DNA of 8,716 nt from Leptospira ainazelensis (GTDB lineage: Bacteria; Spirochaetota; Leptospiria; Leptospirales; Leptospiraceae). The stretch is from positions 1-8,716 of the forward strand of contig NZ_JAFFPT010000012.1 in assembly GCF_016918785.1 (NCBI RefSeq), given 5' to 3'. Position numbers and translations under genes: made by a program. The notes beneath the pieces were generated by a model. That model saw only the letters and a list, made by a program, of their open reading frames with translations. It had not been told where the DNA came from and made no database searches. Below are positions 6,905-8,716 of the stretch, in pieces. Every line of letters begins with the position of its first letter. Position 1 is the stretch's first letter.

Positions 6905-7284
6905 AATAATAACTTCCCTATTTCCTTTTCTGGATATTTCTTAAGAAACTTTTCTCTCCTCTTTACAGCTTTGTCTATTTCAGACTTTGGAACTTTATCA
7001 GAGCGCTTAATGAAATGATTTGTTAGTATAACATAGTCTTTATAACAGAAGAAGTATAAAATACGTATCTGATCTCCTGAAAGTTTGATTCGTAACTCAT
7101 GAATGCCGTCTCTTAATATATCAGCGTAAGGCCTTGGTAAATTTGGGCCTAACTCCTCAAGTTTCTCGATCCAAGCTAAAATCTTTGCTTGATTTCGTTC
7201 ATCCTTAGAATTGATAAATGTCTCAATTTCACTCTCTTCTTCCTCAGATTCAGAGTAATAGTAAACCTTCCATTTTCTCGCCAC
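6901..7284 (-). CDS. higB: HigB-type toxin, phage Gp49-like (RelE superfamily)
   Basis: A 127-residue protein with the Gp49-like/HigB family pattern: LPRPYADILRDGIHELRI (residues 49-66), QIRILYFF (72-79) and FIKRSDKVPKSEIDKA (91-106). Members are RelE-fold RNases that usually cut mRNA on the ribosome. The start is GTG at 7284; no in-frame ATG lies nearby and no ribosome-binding site precedes it. A TTGACA box and an AT-rich -10-like box place the predicted transcript start about at this GTG, so translation may be leaderless. It is transcribed with the downstream XRE antitoxin (4-base overlap). Confidence 0.84.
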   Translation of the reverse strand: MARKWKVYYYSESEEEESEIETFINSKDERNQAKILAWIEKLEELGPNLPRPYADILRDGIHELRIKLSGDQIRILYFFCYKDYVILTNHFIKRSDKVPKSEIDKAVKRREKFLKKYPEKEIGKLLL

Positions 7285-7289
7285 AAATT

Positions 7290-7318
7290 AAATTACATCA
7301 TATAAGATGTAATGTCAA
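7290..7318 (-). promoter_or_regulatory. higBA promoter with embedded operator palindrome
   Basis: Reading toward the toxin gene: TTGACA (plus-strand 7313-7318), a 17-base spacer, then TAATTT (7290-7295) as a weak -10. The spacer holds the perfect inverted repeat ATTACATC-ATATAA-GATGTAAT (7292-7313), placed to block RNA polymerase when bound by the antitoxin complex. Stretch 7319-7385 up to the next repeat shows nothing else. Confidence 0.62.
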
Positions 7319-7385
7319 CTCCAAAAGTAAGTAAAACGGTTTTAAATATTAAATCAAGTTGCAGAATTCATTTTTAGCAGATGCC

Positions 7386-7570
7386 GCCTAACGAAAGAGG
7401 CTTCTCGACGTTGCGTCCGCAAGCGCCTGTGCGCGATGCGGTTGGCACGAGGTTCGAGCGACCTTAGCGCCGGCTCGCGAACCGAAGTGACAAAGCAATG
7501 TGGCTTTAGCCCGAAGTGAGCGCGAGCGGGAACCGTGAGTCGCGAACGGAGCGAGAAGCCGAAGTTAGGC
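7386..7570. repeat. attC-like repeat I (185 bp), disrupted apical hairpin
   Basis: R boxes GCCTAAC (7386-7392) and GTTAGGC (7564-7570). First family. The apex reads GCGAC-CTTA-GCGCC: the left half matches repeats B and G, the right half matches repeat E, and the two do not pair. An alternative weaker pairing CGAGC/GCTCG is possible. Everything else is as in E-H. It lies 18 bases beyond the toxin stop codon. Confidence 0.86.
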
Positions 7571-7588
7571 GAAGGTGCCGAAATTTCT

Positions 7589-7882
7589 TCAGAGATTATT
7601 TAGCAATCTCGCCGAATGATGGATCGTAACAATTTCAATATTGTGAAGTTTATTTATACGATAAACGATGCGATAATTCCCGGAAATTCGTTCCCTTAAG
7701 TTTTCAATATTAAATTCAGGAACTACCCTGCCCATCAATGGAAACAAAGGAATATTTTCTACCGCGTCAACAATTCGATTTATTACATTTAAGGCATAAA
7801 CTTCAGAATCTTTAGTTATGTAATCGTAAATATCGTGGAGGTCAGACTTGGCTCTTAAAGACCAAACTATCTCTTTCGCCAT
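7589..7882 (-). CDS. RelE/ParE-superfamily toxin
   Basis: A 97-residue protein of usual ParE/RelE length. The helical N-terminus (residues 1-45) is followed by FPLMGRVVPEF (47-57), LRERISGNYRIVYRI (62-76) and VTIHHSARLL (85-94), the C-terminal beta-strand pattern ending in H..R.L seen in ParE-like proteins. ParE members poison gyrase and RelE members cut ribosome-bound mRNA; the sequence does not decide between them. It is second in the operon, overlapping the small upstream gene by 16 bases, and its stop lies close to repeat I. Confidence 0.85.
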   Translation of the reverse strand: MAKEIVWSLRAKSDLHDIYDYITKDSEVYALNVINRIVDAVENIPLFPLMGRVVPEFNIENLRERISGNYRIVYRINKLHNIEIVTIHHSARLLNNL

Positions 7883-8055
7883 TTATTAATTTCTTCAAGA
7901 ATTTGTTCGTGAGGAACAACTTTATTATTATCCAATTCAGTTAAACCTTGTTGAACTTTTTTGGAAAAGAAAAGCTCTTCCATAATATCATCAAATGACG
8001 TATCATCCGGTAAACTTTCAATAAGATTGATCGCCTGTTGTTTTGTTGAAGGCAT
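7867..8055 (-). CDS. Small acidic antitoxin of the RelE/ParE-like pair
   Basis: A 62-residue protein, MPSTKQQAINLIESLPDDTS…EELFFSKKVQQGLTELDNNKVVPHEQI. The IESLPDD…DI…E…KV..GL…G/NKVV.HE pattern matches small antitoxins commonly found before ParE/RelE toxins. It lacks an obvious DNA-binding domain. A TTGACA hexamer on the coding strand (plus-strand 8084-8089) lies about 28 bases before the ATG, but no good -10 follows and no ribosome-binding site is evident. The remaining 8056-8194 stretch, between the start and repeat J, holds no other gene. Confidence 0.78.
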   Translation of the reverse strand: MPSTKQQAINLIESLPDDTSFDDIMEELFFSKKVQQGLTELDNNKVVPHEQILEEINKWRKR

Positions 8056-8194
8056 AAGAAACAGTCATTTCAAAAGTAGTAATTGTCAAATAAAATTTAA
8101 GCTCCTTCGTTCGCGTATTTAAGCTATTTAGGGCTTTAATCTCTTAAATTTCTTCAAATTAGACCTGCATAAAAAAACAGACATCGGCACTTTC

Positions 8195-8380
<186 letters not shown>

Positions 8381-8440
8381 GCTGTCACGCGTCCGTAAGA
8401 CTAAATTACATTAAGTAATCATTTCGGTTAGCGAATACTA

Positions 8441-8468
8441 TTGACATTCCTTATATTTACTATATATT
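8441..8468 (+). promoter_or_regulatory. Promoter for brnT
   Basis: TTGACA (8441-8446), a 16-base spacer and TATATT (8463-8468) read toward the brnT gene, whose ATG is at 8481. The predicted transcript start is about 6 bases before the ATG, so the leader is very short. A second TTGACA follows at 8467-8472. The preceding region 8381-8440 shows no feature. Confidence 0.6.
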
Positions 8469-8480
8469 GACACTATACAT

Positions 8481-8716
8481 ATGGAGGAATCAATCGAATT
8501 TGAATGGGATCCATCTAAAAATACCATAAATAGACAAAAACATAGAATTTCATTTGAAGATGCAAAGACAGTCTTTTACGACGAAAACGCAAGGATTATA
8601 AATGACCCCGACCATTCTGAAAATGAAGAAAGATTTATTATACTTGGATTTAGTTATAAATTAAACCTGTTAATGGTTTCGCACTGTTATCGTTCTTCGA
8701 AAGACACAATCCGAAT
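8481..8716 (+). CDS. brnT: BrnT-family toxin (3' end beyond window)
   Basis: The first 78 residues are visible: MEESIEFEWDPSKNTINRQKHRISFEDA, then NDPDHSENEERFIILGF and LMVSHCYRSSKDTIR. FEWDPxKN…KHxISFEdA at the N-terminus and the later R.…LG…L.VvH..R pattern are typical of BrnT, a RelE-fold ribonuclease toxin controlled by a BrnA antitoxin usually encoded just downstream. BrnA would lie outside the window. It is the only gene on the plus strand. GGAGG overlaps the start codon and no in-frame alternative start exists, so the ATG is the best choice. The reverse orientation and private promoter fit an independently expressed toxin-antitoxin module. Confidence 0.85.
   Translation, partial: MEESIEFEWDPSKNTINRQKHRISFEDAKTVFYDENARIINDPDHSENEERFIILGFSYKLNLLMVSHCYRSSKDTIR

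Overview
The window is an AT-rich spirochete-like stretch, probably Leptospira. The evidence for that is two short-signal lipoproteins with permissive spirochete-type lipoboxes (…SITN-C and …FLS-C), AT-rich genes, and a toxin-antitoxin load typical of that genus. The assignment is an inference from style; no rRNA or core gene confirms it. There is no tRNA, rRNA, IS element or CRISPR array.

The dominant structure is a tandem array of gene cassettes. Ten copies (one truncated at the left edge) of a GC-rich (about 59% in the copy I counted), quasi-palindromic element of about 185 bp separate AT-rich genes. Each complete copy starts with RYYYAAC-like (GTCTAAC, GCATAAC, GCCTAAC) and ends with GTTRRRY-like (GTTAGAC, GTTATGC, GTTAGGC). 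Inside these lie a 7-8 bp inner arm pair (GGCTTCTC/GAGAAGCC or GCTTGCC/GGCAAGC) and a variable structured centre. This is the architecture of integron attC sites (R''-spacer-L''-terminal structure-L'-spacer-R'). Every confident gene except the last lies on the minus strand and ends a few bases from a copy, as an integron cassette gene ends at its attC. No integrase or attI is visible, so the window is either the interior of a chromosomal integron or an integrase-less cluster of attC sites.

Layout by gene: vapBC toxin-antitoxin (95-768); AIPR-family abortive-infection protein (1093-2871); two gene-less cassettes (about 3092-3649); an unknown lipoprotein (3877-4554); an MNT/HEPN toxin-antitoxin pair (4790-5477); a C1q/TNF-fold-like lipoprotein (5818-6384); a higBA-type pair (6623-7284); a relBE/parDE-type pair (7589-8055); and, on the plus strand after the last repeat, the start of a brnT toxin gene (8481 to the window end).

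Three features go beyond a routine cassette array. (1) The two ends of every complete cassette are complementary over about 14-18 nt, well past the 7-nt R box, with a private sequence for each cassette. (2) In all nine complete cassettes the same position is mispaired: G at the left end, T at the right. This gives a G-T wobble on the plus strand and an A-C mismatch on the minus strand. (3) The apical hairpin covaries between copies around a fixed CTTA loop. Together these indicate selection for a folded single strand, with a bias toward the plus strand. That is the bottom strand relative to the genes, the strand integron integrases are known to recombine.

Functionally the array looks like a store of stability and defence modules (five toxin-antitoxin loci and one abortive-infection gene) plus two surface lipoproteins. 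Several modules carry their own promoter or operator signals, so they need not depend on an external cassette promoter.
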